Assembly: GCF_014905555.1 (NCBI RefSeq)
Contig: NZ_BNGS01000008.1
Location: 1 to 64,000, forward strand
Source of the DNA: Streptomyces sp. Y2F8-2
Lineage (GTDB): Bacteria > Actinomycetota > Actinomycetes > Streptomycetales > Streptomycetaceae
Reading direction: 5' to 3'
DNA length: 64,000 nt
Within the stretch, counting starts at the first letter, position 1. Each line of letters begins with the position of its first letter. Position numbers and translations under genes: made by a program. Positions 42,005-51,378 of this stretch are shown one piece after another. Under the pieces are notes generated by a model. It was not told where the DNA came from and did not search any database. It saw nothing but the letters and a program-made list of their open reading frames with translations.

Positions 42005-42976
42005 ATGGACATGATCCAAGTGGATGGCCTGTCCAAGACGTTCAAGAACAAAAAAGGCGGCGTACAGGCCGTCGCCGAGGTGAGCTTCCATGTGGCGCCC
42101 GGCGAGATCGTCGGCTTCCTGGGGCAGAACGGCGCTGGTAAGACCACCACGCTGCGGATGCTCACCACACTGCTCCAGCCCACCTCCGGCAGGGCTCGGG
42201 TGGCCGGATGCGATCTGCTCGCCGATCCGCAGGGGGTCCGCCGCAAGATCGGCTACGTCGCGCAGTCCGGCGGCACCTCGCCTGCGGCCTCAGTGCGCAG
42301 CGAACTGGTCTTCCAGGGACGGCTGTACCACATGTCCCAGGCCGACGCGGTACGCCGCGCGAACCAGCTGCTCGAGGAGCTGAACCTGTCACAGCTGGCG
42401 GAACGCCCCACCATCACGCTCTCCGGCGGTCAGCGCCGTCGGCTGGACATCGCCCTCGGCCTGGTCCACAGGCCCGAGGTGCTCTTCCTCGACGAGCCCA
42501 GTGCCGCGCTCGATCCACAGAGCCGGAGCATGCTGTGGGAACACGTCCGCGACGTGCGGGACACCCACGGAACGACCGTGTTCCTGAGCACGCATTACCT
42601 GGACGAGGCCGACGCGCTCTGCGACCGGGTGCTGATCATCGACCGTGGCCAGATCGTCGCCGAGGACAGCCCGGCCAACCTCAAGCGGCAACTGGCTCAC
42701 GACGTCGTCACCGTGGAGGTCGCCTCCGGAGCGGACCGGGCCGGTGCCGCGCTCGCCGAGCACCCCGCCGTCCGGGACGTCCGGGTCGACGGCGAGACCG
42801 TTCGGTTGACCGTGGAGAACAACGACCGCGTGCTGCTGGAGTTCCTGCGCACGCTCGACCGCGCCGGCGTCGAGCCGACGTCCGTCCAGGTGGTCCGCCC
42901 CACGCTGGACGACGTCTTCCTGTCCATCACCGGCCGTTCGCTGGACGCGGCCGCCCCGCAGCCCCTGAACGCCTGA
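42005..42976 (+). CDS. ABC exporter ATP-binding protein, copy 2
   Basis: Identical to 8237-9208 (Walker A GQNGAGKTTT, LSGGQ signature), DrrA-like. Confidence 0.94.
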   Translation: MDMIQVDGLSKTFKNKKGGVQAVAEVSFHVAPGEIVGFLGQNGAGKTTTLRMLTTLLQPTSGRARVAGCDLLADPQGVRRKIGYVAQSGGTSPAASVRSELVFQGRLYHMSQADAVRRANQLLEELNLSQLAERPTITLSGGQRRRLDIALGLVHRPEVLFLDEPSAALDPQSRSMLWEHVRDVRDTHGTTVFLSTHYLDEADALCDRVLIIDRGQIVAEDSPANLKRQLAHDVVTVEVASGADRAGAALAEHPAVRDVRVDGETVRLTVENNDRVLLEFLRTLDRAGVEPTSVQVVRPTLDDVFLSITGRSLDAAAPQPLNA

Positions 42977-42987
42977 GAGGACCCGTC

Positions 42988-43743
42988 GTGCAGATCATCA
43001 ACGACTCGCTGCTCATCTTCCGGCGGAACATGGACACCACGCTGAAGAGCAAGATGAGCGTCGTCATCGGCATGGTTCAGCCGGTGCTGTACCTGCTGCT
43101 GTTCGGCCCGATGCTGGAGAAGGCGCTGCCCGACACGCCCGGGCACAACGCATGGCAGGAGTACGTGCCGGGACTGCTCGTCCAGCTCGGCCTGTTCGGA
43201 GCCGGGTACGCCGGATTCAACCTGATCCCGGACATGCGCGCCGGGGTGATCGAGCGCATGCGGGTGACACCGGTCAGCCGGCTGGCGCTGCTGCTCGGCA
43301 GGGTCATGCGGGACGCGGTGGTGATGCTCTTCCAGGCATTACTGCTGACCCTGGTCTCCGTGGCGTTCGGGCTGCGGGCCCCCGTGCTGGGTGTGGTGGC
43401 CGGGTTCCTGCTCGTCCTGGCCCTGGCGATCAGTCTGGCGTCGCTGTCGTACCTGCTGGCACTGAGTCTGCCGACGGAGTACCTCTTCGCTCCGGTGATC
43501 AATACCGTGGTCCTGCCACTGATGCTGCTCTCCGGCATCCTGCTGCCGATGACGTTTGCGCCGGACTGGCTCTCCGTGCTCTCCCACCTCAGCCCATTCC
43601 GGTACATCGTCGACGGTATGCGCGACCTCTTCCTCGGCCGCTATACGACCGGCTCGGTGCTGGGCAGTGCCATCGTCGCCGTCGTGCTGGTCACGGGCTC
43701 GCTCACCCTCGGTACCCGAAAGTTCGTGAAGGCCAACTCGTAA
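42988..43743 (+). CDS. ABC-2 exporter permease, copy 2
   Basis: Identical to 9220-9975; TTA codon at 43339-43341. DrrB-like partner of the preceding ATPase. Confidence 0.92.
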   Translation: MQIINDSLLIFRRNMDTTLKSKMSVVIGMVQPVLYLLLFGPMLEKALPDTPGHNAWQEYVPGLLVQLGLFGAGYAGFNLIPDMRAGVIERMRVTPVSRLALLLGRVMRDAVVMLFQALLLTLVSVAFGLRAPVLGVVAGFLLVLALAISLASLSYLLALSLPTEYLFAPVINTVVLPLMLLSGILLPMTFAPDWLSVLSHLSPFRYIVDGMRDLFLGRYTTGSVLGSAIVAVVLVTGSLTLGTRKFVKANS

Positions 43744-43761
43744 ACAGATCTCCGGCGGCGA

Positions 43762-43800
43762 CCCGGGCATCGGCGCACTACAGGCGCGCCGATGCCCGGG
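43762..43800 (+). terminator. Terminator of the PadR-ABC operon, copy 2
   Basis: 15-bp perfect stem, 9-base loop, as at 9994-10032. Confidence 0.8.
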
Positions 43801-43830
43801 GAGCGCCACTGGCCAAGGCTCTGCCGCGGG

Positions 43831-44008
43831 GACACCATCGCCGAGCGGGCCGACCAGACCCGCAACCGTCTCCGCTGCGACACCGCAGCGGACGACCCCT
43901 GGCCTTCACCATGAAGGTCCACGGACACCGCACCGTCGTGGAACGCTGCTTCAACGGCCTCAAGCAATGGCGCGGCATCGCCACCGGCCACGACAGTCCT
44001 TCGAAACC
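43831..44008 (+). pseudogene. IS5-type transposase scar, copy 2
   Basis: Same two out-of-frame transposase fragments as at 10063-10240. Confidence 0.75.
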
Positions 44009-44146
44009 GCCGGTGGCGATCCTTCGCTCGGCGGCGGACTCCTCGCCGGCTCCCGTGGTCCGGTCCGGCACAGGTTGCGGCTGATCAGCTCGTCGCAGGC
44101 GCATGCAGCTGAGGTCGGGCCGGCGCTGCCCGGTCCTGGGCAGGCG

Positions 44147-44178
44147 AAAGGGCCTCCGTCCGGGAGCGGAGGCCCTTT
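44147..44178. terminator. Terminator after the I36/FG-GAP gene, copy 2
   Basis: 12-bp stem with A/T ends, as at 10379-10410. Confidence 0.85.
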
Positions 44179-44185
44179 CCCTCGG

Positions 44186-45406
44186 TCAGAAGAAGCCGTT
44201 CAGGCCGAACCAGTCGTTCGCCGTCTCGGCGCGCGAGTCCAGCATGCCGTTGCCGCGGCCCTGGTACACGAGCTGGCAGCCGACCCCTCGGCAGCTCTCG
44301 CCGACATAGCTGCTCTTGGTGGTGGTGACGAGGTCGGCGCGGCCGTCGCTGGAGACATCGCCCAGGCCCAGGAACGTGTCCATGACGTTCCAGCCGCCGC
44401 TGCCGATCAGCACACGGGACCCGAGGGCCCCGGCCCTGCCCGGGTACAGCCACAGCTGCCCGGTGGACGCCTGGCGGGCGATCAGGTCCGCACGGCCGTC
44501 ACCGCTCATGTCACCCGCCCCGACCAGGGCGTTCATGGCGTTCCAGCCGCCGTTGCCGATGAGCTTGCGCGCACCGAGGGTGCCGCTGCCGGTGCCGGGG
44601 TACAGCCACAGCTTGCCCGTGTCCTTCTCGACGGCCAGCACGTCCGAGCGGCCGTCGCCGGAGAGGTCGCCGTACGCGACGATCCGGCTCATGGCGTTCC
44701 AGCCGCCGTTGCCCATGAGCTTGCGCGCACCGAGGCTGCCGGTGCCGGCGCCCGGGTACAGCCACAGCTTCCCGGTGGACGCCTCGCGGGCGATCACGTC
44801 CTCTCGGCCGTCACCGCTGAAGTCGCCGTGCCGGGCGAGGGCGTTCATGGCGTTCCAGCCGCCGTTGCCGACCGGCTGCCCGGTGCCGTCGCCGCGCAGG
44901 AACCACAGTCGGCCCGCCTTGTCCCGGACGAGGACGTCGGCCTTGCGGTCGGCGTTCAGATCACCGAAGCCCGCCGCCTGGGGCGTGGTCGACGCGTACC
45001 ACTCCGGGTAGGCCGGCAACCAGCACTCCCGCTCGGTGGCGACGAAGCTCACCGAGCTGACGGTACGTTGCGAGCCCCCCCACTCGGTCCCCGCGGGGTC
45101 GGGGGCCCACGAGGTGACGCCGCCGGTCTTGCCGTAGTTCGGATCGTCGTGCAGGCACGCGTACTTGGACGTTCGGTTCACCACGGACTGGAACGTGTTG
45201 TCCCAGGTTCCCAGCGTCGCCTTGTCCGTGTTCGTCTTGAACATGGCGCCCGTGCCGTCGTCGGTCTTCCAGGCGCAGAAATAGCCCGCCGGGCAGTCGC
45301 TGATCGCGGCCTGTGCGGGCGTCGTGGCCGCACCGAGGAGCCCGAGCGAGGTGAGCCCCAGCGTCGTGGCCAGCGTGGCCAGGCGCCGGCGCAGTGATAC
45401 GCGCAT
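44186..45406 (-). CDS. Secreted I36/FG-GAP repeat protein, copy 2
   Basis: Identical to 10418-11638: signal peptide, inhibitor-like head, five calcium-loop repeats. Confidence 0.88.
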   Translation of the reverse strand: MRVSLRRRLATLATTLGLTSLGLLGAATTPAQAAISDCPAGYFCAWKTDDGTGAMFKTNTDKATLGTWDNTFQSVVNRTSKYACLHDDPNYGKTGGVTSWAPDPAGTEWGGSQRTVSSVSFVATERECWLPAYPEWYASTTPQAAGFGDLNADRKADVLVRDKAGRLWFLRGDGTGQPVGNGGWNAMNALARHGDFSGDGREDVIAREASTGKLWLYPGAGTGSLGARKLMGNGGWNAMSRIVAYGDLSGDGRSDVLAVEKDTGKLWLYPGTGSGTLGARKLIGNGGWNAMNALVGAGDMSGDGRADLIARQASTGQLWLYPGRAGALGSRVLIGSGGWNVMDTFLGLGDVSSDGRADLVTTTKSSYVGESCRGVGCQLVYQGRGNGMLDSRAETANDWFGLNGFF

Positions 45407-45597
45407 TCATTCCCTCCCTGACGCGGCACGGAGAGAAGCTCGACGTGCCGCGGGAGGAAGATACCTTGCCCGCGCGATCACTCCGTCTCGCGCGTCGCCG
45501 TCTCGTGCGGCGGGCGTCGCATTCGGTGTGTCCGCCCCCACACCCGCAGCCGGTCCCGCTCGGGGAGCACTCGGCCCACGGCCTGAAGCACCATGAC

Positions 45598-47004
45598 TCA
45601 GACCGCTTCGGGCTGCGGTTCCGGTTGCCGCGGCGGTACGGCCTTCGGTTTCCACAGGGTGGTGGTCCGTACGTAGCCGTAGACCACTGAGGTCATCGCC
45701 AGAATGAGAAGGGGTCCGAACACCCATGGATGTTCGGCCATCTCCACCGGCAGATAGCGGTACGACAGCAGGAGTGCGGCGAAGACCGCTGCACCGTGAG
45801 CGACCAACTGGATCGCTGACCGGTCCCAGCCGTGGTCGACCGAGCGCAGAGCCGCCTCGATCGTGAGCGCGAACACCACGCCCGCAACAAGATCCGCACC
45901 ATAGTGGAAGCCGAACCCGAGCGTCGCGCCGAGCGTGGCGATCAGCCAGAACGTGCCCGCGAAACGCAGAATCCGTGGGCCCTTCCGGGAGTGAACGAAG
46001 ATCGCGGTGGCCCACGCCGTGTGCAGGCTGGGCATGCAGTTGCGTGGCGTGATCTGGTCGAACGGCATCTGGTGCGGGGTGCTGATCGGCGGCGGCGTGT
46101 CCGGCCACACATCGGCCACCGCCCAGTGCACGGTGGGCGGCGTCGCCGGCCACAGGTCGGCCCACGCCCAGTGCTCGTTGCCGGTGCCGTAGGCATAGAG
46201 CGGTCCGACGACCGGGAAGATCATGTAGATGGCGGGCCCGAGGAGGCCGATCACCAGAAAAGTGCGCACCAGGTGGTGGCTCGGGAAGCGGCGCTCGACC
46301 GCCACATGACGCAGCTGGTACAGCGCGACGACGACCGCGGCGACCGCGAGTTGAGCGTAGACGTAATTGAGAACATGGGCGCCGATGGGGCCGGTGGCCG
46401 TGACCATCCGGCCTACCAGCCAGGACGGATTACCCAACGCGTGATCGGCGGTGGCCACGTACTGGTCGAACACCGCCGGGCGGGACTTCGACGTGATGAG
46501 CAGCCAGGTATCGCCGGTCTTGCGGCCTGCCACCAGCAGCAGGCCCAGCCCGACGCCCTTCAGCATCAGGACACGTTCCCGGCCGGTGCGGCGCGTGACA
46601 GCGATGACCGCACAGCCCGACATGACCCACAAGGCGCCGTTGCCGAAGGGGTGTCCGCCGGTCATCCTGGCACCGACCGCCCACCGCACCAGCAAGAAGG
46701 CGGCGTCGATGCCGATCGCGGCACCGGCCGCGATGAACCGTTGCCGCCAAGTGAGCACCACCATCATCAACGCCATACTGGCGTACAACAAGAAGCCTGA
46801 TTTGGGCGGATATATCAGCTCTCGCACCTGGCTGGCCATCGGCCCCGGCAGGCCGTAGCGACGGGCGACGATCTCCAGCGTGACGAGCAGTCCGAGGGTC
46901 GCCACACCCGCTGTGGCCCAGAGCATCGCCCGTGGTTGACGCCACACGGAGAAGGCGGTTCTGTCGTCTATTCGCGAAAGCAGCCGCGCTTTTATAGGTC
47001 TCAA
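45598..47004 (-). CDS. PAP2-type membrane phosphatase/phosphotransferase, copy 2
   Basis: Identical to 11830-13236, with the same uncertain TTG start and the RNCMPSLHTAWA and GFHYGAD motifs. Confidence 0.82.
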   Translation of the reverse strand: MRPIKARLLSRIDDRTAFSVWRQPRAMLWATAGVATLGLLVTLEIVARRYGLPGPMASQVRELIYPPKSGFLLYASMALMMVVLTWRQRFIAAGAAIGIDAAFLLVRWAVGARMTGGHPFGNGALWVMSGCAVIAVTRRTGRERVLMLKGVGLGLLLVAGRKTGDTWLLITSKSRPAVFDQYVATADHALGNPSWLVGRMVTATGPIGAHVLNYVYAQLAVAAVVVALYQLRHVAVERRFPSHHLVRTFLVIGLLGPAIYMIFPVVGPLYAYGTGNEHWAWADLWPATPPTVHWAVADVWPDTPPPISTPHQMPFDQITPRNCMPSLHTAWATAIFVHSRKGPRILRFAGTFWLIATLGATLGFGFHYGADLVAGVVFALTIEAALRSVDHGWDRSAIQLVAHGAAVFAALLLSYRYLPVEMAEHPWVFGPLLILAMTSVVYGYVRTTTLWKPKAVPPRQPEPQPEAV

Positions 47005-47309
47005 TCAGTCAGCCGTTTGCTAGATGTCGGTCACATGAGATTGTTCATGCTGCTGGACGGCATGGTCTTTCGGCGACGGACGAACAGTGGGTATTCGTCG
47101 CGAGTTTCGAACATACTATCGGAGCGGTGCGGGCCGGCCACGGGTGGTTCGAAGGACGGTCGGTCCTGCGCTCGACGGTCCGGCAAGTCGTCGCGGAGAG
47201 GTGTCTCCGGAAACCGGAGCGCACGGGACCAGGCCACGGTGGGGGCGTGGTCCGGGGCCCGGAGGCCGCGCCCCTCTCGGCGGCATGTCCGGCTCGCCCG
47301 GCAGGCCGG

Positions 47310-47852
47310 TCAGACCCGGTCCAGGGGCCGGTGCGGACCGCTGGGAAGTTCCGCTTCGATCGTGTCACCGGGGCGCACCACGCCACCCTCCCTCACGATG
47401 CTCATGATTCCGGCCTTGCGCACGATGTTCCCCGCCTCGTCGCGGCCGACGACCTGCTTCAGCAGCCCGTCCTGGAAGGTGTCGATCTGCAGGCAGGGAT
47501 TGCGAAGGCCGGTGACCTCCAGGACCGCGGAGTCACCGATGCGCAGCAATGTGCCGACCGGCAGACCGAGCAGATCGATGCCGCGCGTGGTGATGTTCTC
47601 GCCGAGTTCGCCCGGCCCCAGCTCGAAGCCTTCTTCACCGACCTCGGCGAAGAGCTCCTCGTGCATGAGGTGGACCTGGCGCAGATTCGGCTGCGTGGGA
47701 TCCTGCGCGACGCGCGAGCGGTGCTTGACCGTCACACCGGCGTGCACGTCCCCTTCCACACCGAGCCCGGCGAGCAGTCTGATGCTGTCCCGATTCGGCT
47801 TGGTGAACGAATACTCGCCGTTACTGCTGACCGCCGTCACTCTTCCGCTCAT
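47310..47852 (-). CDS. MOSC domain protein, copy 2
   Basis: Identical to 13542-14084; conserved cysteine in TGLRNPCLQID. Confidence 0.88.
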   Translation of the reverse strand: MSGRVTAVSSNGEYSFTKPNRDSIRLLAGLGVEGDVHAGVTVKHRSRVAQDPTQPNLRQVHLMHEELFAEVGEEGFELGPGELGENITTRGIDLLGLPVGTLLRIGDSAVLEVTGLRNPCLQIDTFQDGLLKQVVGRDEAGNIVRKAGIMSIVREGGVVRPGDTIEAELPSGPHRPLDRV

Positions 47853-48234
47853 ACCTCGGAACCCCCTCACGAGTAAAAATGATCAGCACGAGCCTAACCC
47901 TCGCCCCTCGAGGCGCGAGAGTGTGAGTTCGGTTCTCGCCGTGCTTGTGCTTCTTCTGCGCGGAGCCGGGGCCTTCCGGTGTGCAGGACCTTCCCGCCGT
48001 GTCAGGGCACGGGCGGCATCGGGGTCGTGCACCCAGACGTCGTCGGCCCGGGCGACGGCGCCCTTGACGGTGGGTGGACAGTGCTCGGCCCGTGCTCCAC
48101 ACCGTCAGCCGCCACTGGTTCACCTCTGATGTCGCCGGAGGCGATGTGAGCAGCCCGGCTATGGCGATGTGGAGCATATGTCCCTTACTGTGACTTTTGG
48201 CGCAGTGCTCTGCGGACGGGATGGAGTTGGGGCC

Positions 48235-49653
48235 GTGGCGTTCGCGGAGTCGGCCGGCGGCGGTGGGTCCGTGCCCTCCCCCGAGTCCGCCCCTGAGCCC
48301 GAACGACGGGCTTGGGCACCGCTGCTGGCGGTGTGCGCCGGGTATTTCATGGTGATCCTGGACGTGACGGTCATCAACGTCGCCGTGCCGGTGATCGGCC
48401 GGGAGCTGGCGGCCTCGCTCACCGGCATCCAGTGGATCACCGATGGATACACGCTGGTCTTCGCCGGTTTCCTGCTGACCGGTGGCGCGCTGGGCGACCG
48501 GCTGGGCAACCGCCGGGTCTTCTGCTGGGGCGTGGCGGTGTTCACCGTGTCCTCGGCCGCGTGCGCGCTCGCGCCGAGCGCCCCTTTCCTGGTCGCGTCG
48601 CGGCTGGTGGAGGGGCTCGGCGCGGCGCTGATCGTGCCCGGTTCCCTGGCCCTGCTCCAGCAGGCCTACCCGGCGCCCGCCGCACGCTCGCGGGCCTTCG
48701 GGCTGTGGGGTTCGATGGCCGGCATCGCGGCCTCTGCCGGGCCGCTGCTGGGCGGGCTGCTCGTCTCCACGGTGGGTTGGCGCTGGGTGTTCCTCATCAA
48801 CCTGCCCGTCGGTGTGGTCTGCCTCGTGCTGACGCTGCGGTACGTGGCGCGCTCGTCCCGGCGTACCGCCCGGGCGCTGGACTGGCCGGCGCAGTGCGCG
48901 GTCGTGGCGGCGGTGGCGCTGCTGACCGCGGCGCTCAACGAGGCGGGACGACGGGGCTGGTCCGATCCGGCTGTTCTGGCCGGGGTGGGCCTGGCCGTGT
49001 CGGCCGTCGTGGCGTTCGCGGTGCGGGAGCGGCTGGCCCGGTCCCCTGCCCTGCCGCCGAGCCTGCTGCGCTCTCGTGCGATGAGCGGCGGAGCCGCCAT
49101 CGGCCTGCTGTTCAACTTCGGCTTCTACGGCATGGTGTTCACCGCCAGCCTGGAATTCCAGCACCGGCGCGGCTTCAGCGCGCTCGGCACCGGGCTGGCG
49201 CTGTTCCCGGCGGTGGCGATGACCATGTTCGCCTCCGTCCTGTCCGGGCGGCTGACCCGCCGCACCGGCGATCGTCCGCTGGTGATCTCCGGCATGCTCC
49301 TGGCCGCCCTGGGGCTCGCCGGCTGGGCCGCTGCCGGAGACGACCCCGCCTACCCGCTGCTGGTGACCCCGATGATGGCCGCGGGGTTCGGTACCTCCTT
49401 CGCCCTCACCGGCTCCACCGCCACCGTGATGGGTGCCGCACCCCCGGCGTACTCAGGGGCCGCCTCCGCCCTGTTCAACACCGCCCGCCAGATCGGCAGC
49501 GCCACCGGCGTCGCGCTCGGCGGCAGCCTGCTCGCCACAGCCACCGGCTACGGCACCGGGCTGCGCACCAGCACGGCCATCGGCGCGCTCGCCTACCTGA
49601 CCGCCGCAGGGCTCGCGTGGCGGTGCGTGCCGGCGAGGTCCAAAGGGACGTAG
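48235..49653 (+). CDS. MFS drug efflux transporter (DHA2), copy 2
   Basis: Identical to 14467-15885; a second dose of the proton-driven exporter. Confidence 0.92.
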   Translation: MAFAESAGGGGSVPSPESAPEPERRAWAPLLAVCAGYFMVILDVTVINVAVPVIGRELAASLTGIQWITDGYTLVFAGFLLTGGALGDRLGNRRVFCWGVAVFTVSSAACALAPSAPFLVASRLVEGLGAALIVPGSLALLQQAYPAPAARSRAFGLWGSMAGIAASAGPLLGGLLVSTVGWRWVFLINLPVGVVCLVLTLRYVARSSRRTARALDWPAQCAVVAAVALLTAALNEAGRRGWSDPAVLAGVGLAVSAVVAFAVRERLARSPALPPSLLRSRAMSGGAAIGLLFNFGFYGMVFTASLEFQHRRGFSALGTGLALFPAVAMTMFASVLSGRLTRRTGDRPLVISGMLLAALGLAGWAAAGDDPAYPLLVTPMMAAGFGTSFALTGSTATVMGAAPPAYSGAASALFNTARQIGSATGVALGGSLLATATGYGTGLRTSTAIGALAYLTAAGLAWRCVPARSKGT

Positions 49654-49793
49654 GGCGGCTCCAGACCGTCGGGCGGGCCTGGCGGTCTTCGCCTACGGCG
49701 GGCGGCCGGTCATGGCGTGGTCCACCGTGTGTGACGTCCGGCCGGGCCTTTGCGCTTGATGAGTGGCCGCCTGTCGATCTTGACAGGGGCGGT

Positions 49794-49825
49794 GACGAGC
49801 GGAGCGCCGGACCGCTCCGCTCGTC
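49794..49825 (+). terminator. Terminator after the MFS gene, copy 2
   Basis: 13-bp stem, 6-base loop, as at 16026-16057. Confidence 0.75.
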
Positions 49826-49879
49826 GCGCCTTCCGCGAGCTCACTTGCCGACGTCCTACCGAAGGAAGCGACCGACCAC

Positions 49880-51256
49880 ATGCGCATAAGACAGTTCGCA
49901 GAAAGAGCAGCGCTCTCCGCTGCCATGAGCCTCTCGCTCCTCGGCCTCGGAACGACCGCCGCCGCCGCGGACACCAGCGCCCCACTGCCGATCAGCTCGT
50001 ATCGGGACATGGCTGTCGACGCGGCTCATCAGCAGGTCTTTCTCAGTGATCCGTTCGGTGGCAGCGTTCTGGTGACGGACTACTCGGGCCAGGTCGTGAA
50101 GCAGATCGGCGGTGAGGCCGGTGCCTGGGGCATGGCGCTTTCCAGCGACTCCCGAACGCTGTACGTGGCACTCCGCGACGCCGGCGCGATCGCCGCGATC
50201 GACACCGCCACCTTGCAGGAGACCGCCCGGTACGACACCGGAACCGGCGCGGGCGCCTACGCTGGCCCGACCTCCCTCGCGCCGGCCGGAGGAAAGATCT
50301 GGTTCGGCTACAGCACCGACACCTGGAACGGCGCCCTCGGTTCCCTGGACCTGAGCGGTGCACAGCCGGTCGTCGCACGGGGCCAGGGCCTCGACACGTT
50401 CCGCGGCTCGCCGCGCCTGGCTGCCACGCCGCAGGACCCGGACACCCTCGTCGCCGCCGAATCCGACGGCAACGCCGCCACCCTGGCGGTGTACGACGTG
50501 AGCACCGGCCAGGCCGACGTACAGGCCAAGCGTGTCGACCCGGGAACGGACGGGTGCACGAGCCTGCAGGACCTCGCCTTGACGCCGGACGGCGCGCGGG
50601 TGGTCGTCGCCTGCGCCTCGCCCTACTACCACCAGGCGTTCCGCACGGCCAACCTGGCGGACGACGGCCGCTACACCACCAGCCACTACCCCAACGCCGT
50701 TGCCGTCGCCCCCGACGGCACCATCGCGGCGGGCATCGACGGCGCCTCCTCGCCCGACGTCCACCTGTTCGCGCAGGACGACTCCACGGCCTTCAAGACC
50801 TGGGACTTCCCTGCGTCGTCCCCGTACGCCACCAACACCCTTCAGTCCGCCGGTCTGGCCTGGGCTCCGGACGGCAGCAGGGTGTTCGCGGTCACCGAGG
50901 ACAGCGGCTCCTCGTCCCTGACGCTGCAGGTCCTGGACTTCCCGCAGGTCGCCACCACCGTCACCGTGCAGGCACCCGCCTCCTCACCCCGGAACCAGAA
51001 CCTCACCCTCACCGGAAAGCTCCAGGCGCCCGTGGGATTCGGCGCGGGGACCACCGTGGACATCTGGCGGCTCGACGACCCCACCGCGGGCGAGGGCACG
51101 CTGATCGGGTCCGCGACCGTCGCCGCGGACGGCACGTTCAGCTACACGGACCGGCCGAGGGCCAAGGGCGACGTCCAGTACACCGTGCAGTACGGAGGCG
51201 ACGCGCGGCACACCAGTGCCTATGGCACGGTCACGGTCGACATCACCTCTGACTGA
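49880..51256 (+). CDS. Secreted beta-propeller protein (paralogue A), copy 2
   Basis: Identical to 16112-17488: signal peptide, propeller blades, one Ig-like tail domain. Confidence 0.86.
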   Translation: MRIRQFAERAALSAAMSLSLLGLGTTAAAADTSAPLPISSYRDMAVDAAHQQVFLSDPFGGSVLVTDYSGQVVKQIGGEAGAWGMALSSDSRTLYVALRDAGAIAAIDTATLQETARYDTGTGAGAYAGPTSLAPAGGKIWFGYSTDTWNGALGSLDLSGAQPVVARGQGLDTFRGSPRLAATPQDPDTLVAAESDGNAATLAVYDVSTGQADVQAKRVDPGTDGCTSLQDLALTPDGARVVVACASPYYHQAFRTANLADDGRYTTSHYPNAVAVAPDGTIAAGIDGASSPDVHLFAQDDSTAFKTWDFPASSPYATNTLQSAGLAWAPDGSRVFAVTEDSGSSSLTLQVLDFPQVATTVTVQAPASSPRNQNLTLTGKLQAPVGFGAGTTVDIWRLDDPTAGEGTLIGSATVAADGTFSYTDRPRAKGDVQYTVQYGGDARHTSAYGTVTVDITSD

Positions 51257-51295
51257 GTCCCGTCCGCCTCGCGCCACGGGCTCCGCTCGAACCCG

Positions 51296-51323
51296 CGCTC
51301 GGCCGGGGTTTCCCGGCCGAGCG
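51296..51323. terminator. Bidirectional terminator between propeller genes, copy 2
   Basis: 12-bp stem, 4-base loop, as at 17528-17555. Confidence 0.82.
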
Positions 51324-51378
51324 TGTCGCGCGGCCTCGGCTCAACTGCGGGCGCCGGGCGGCCCCGAGCGCTTCGGGC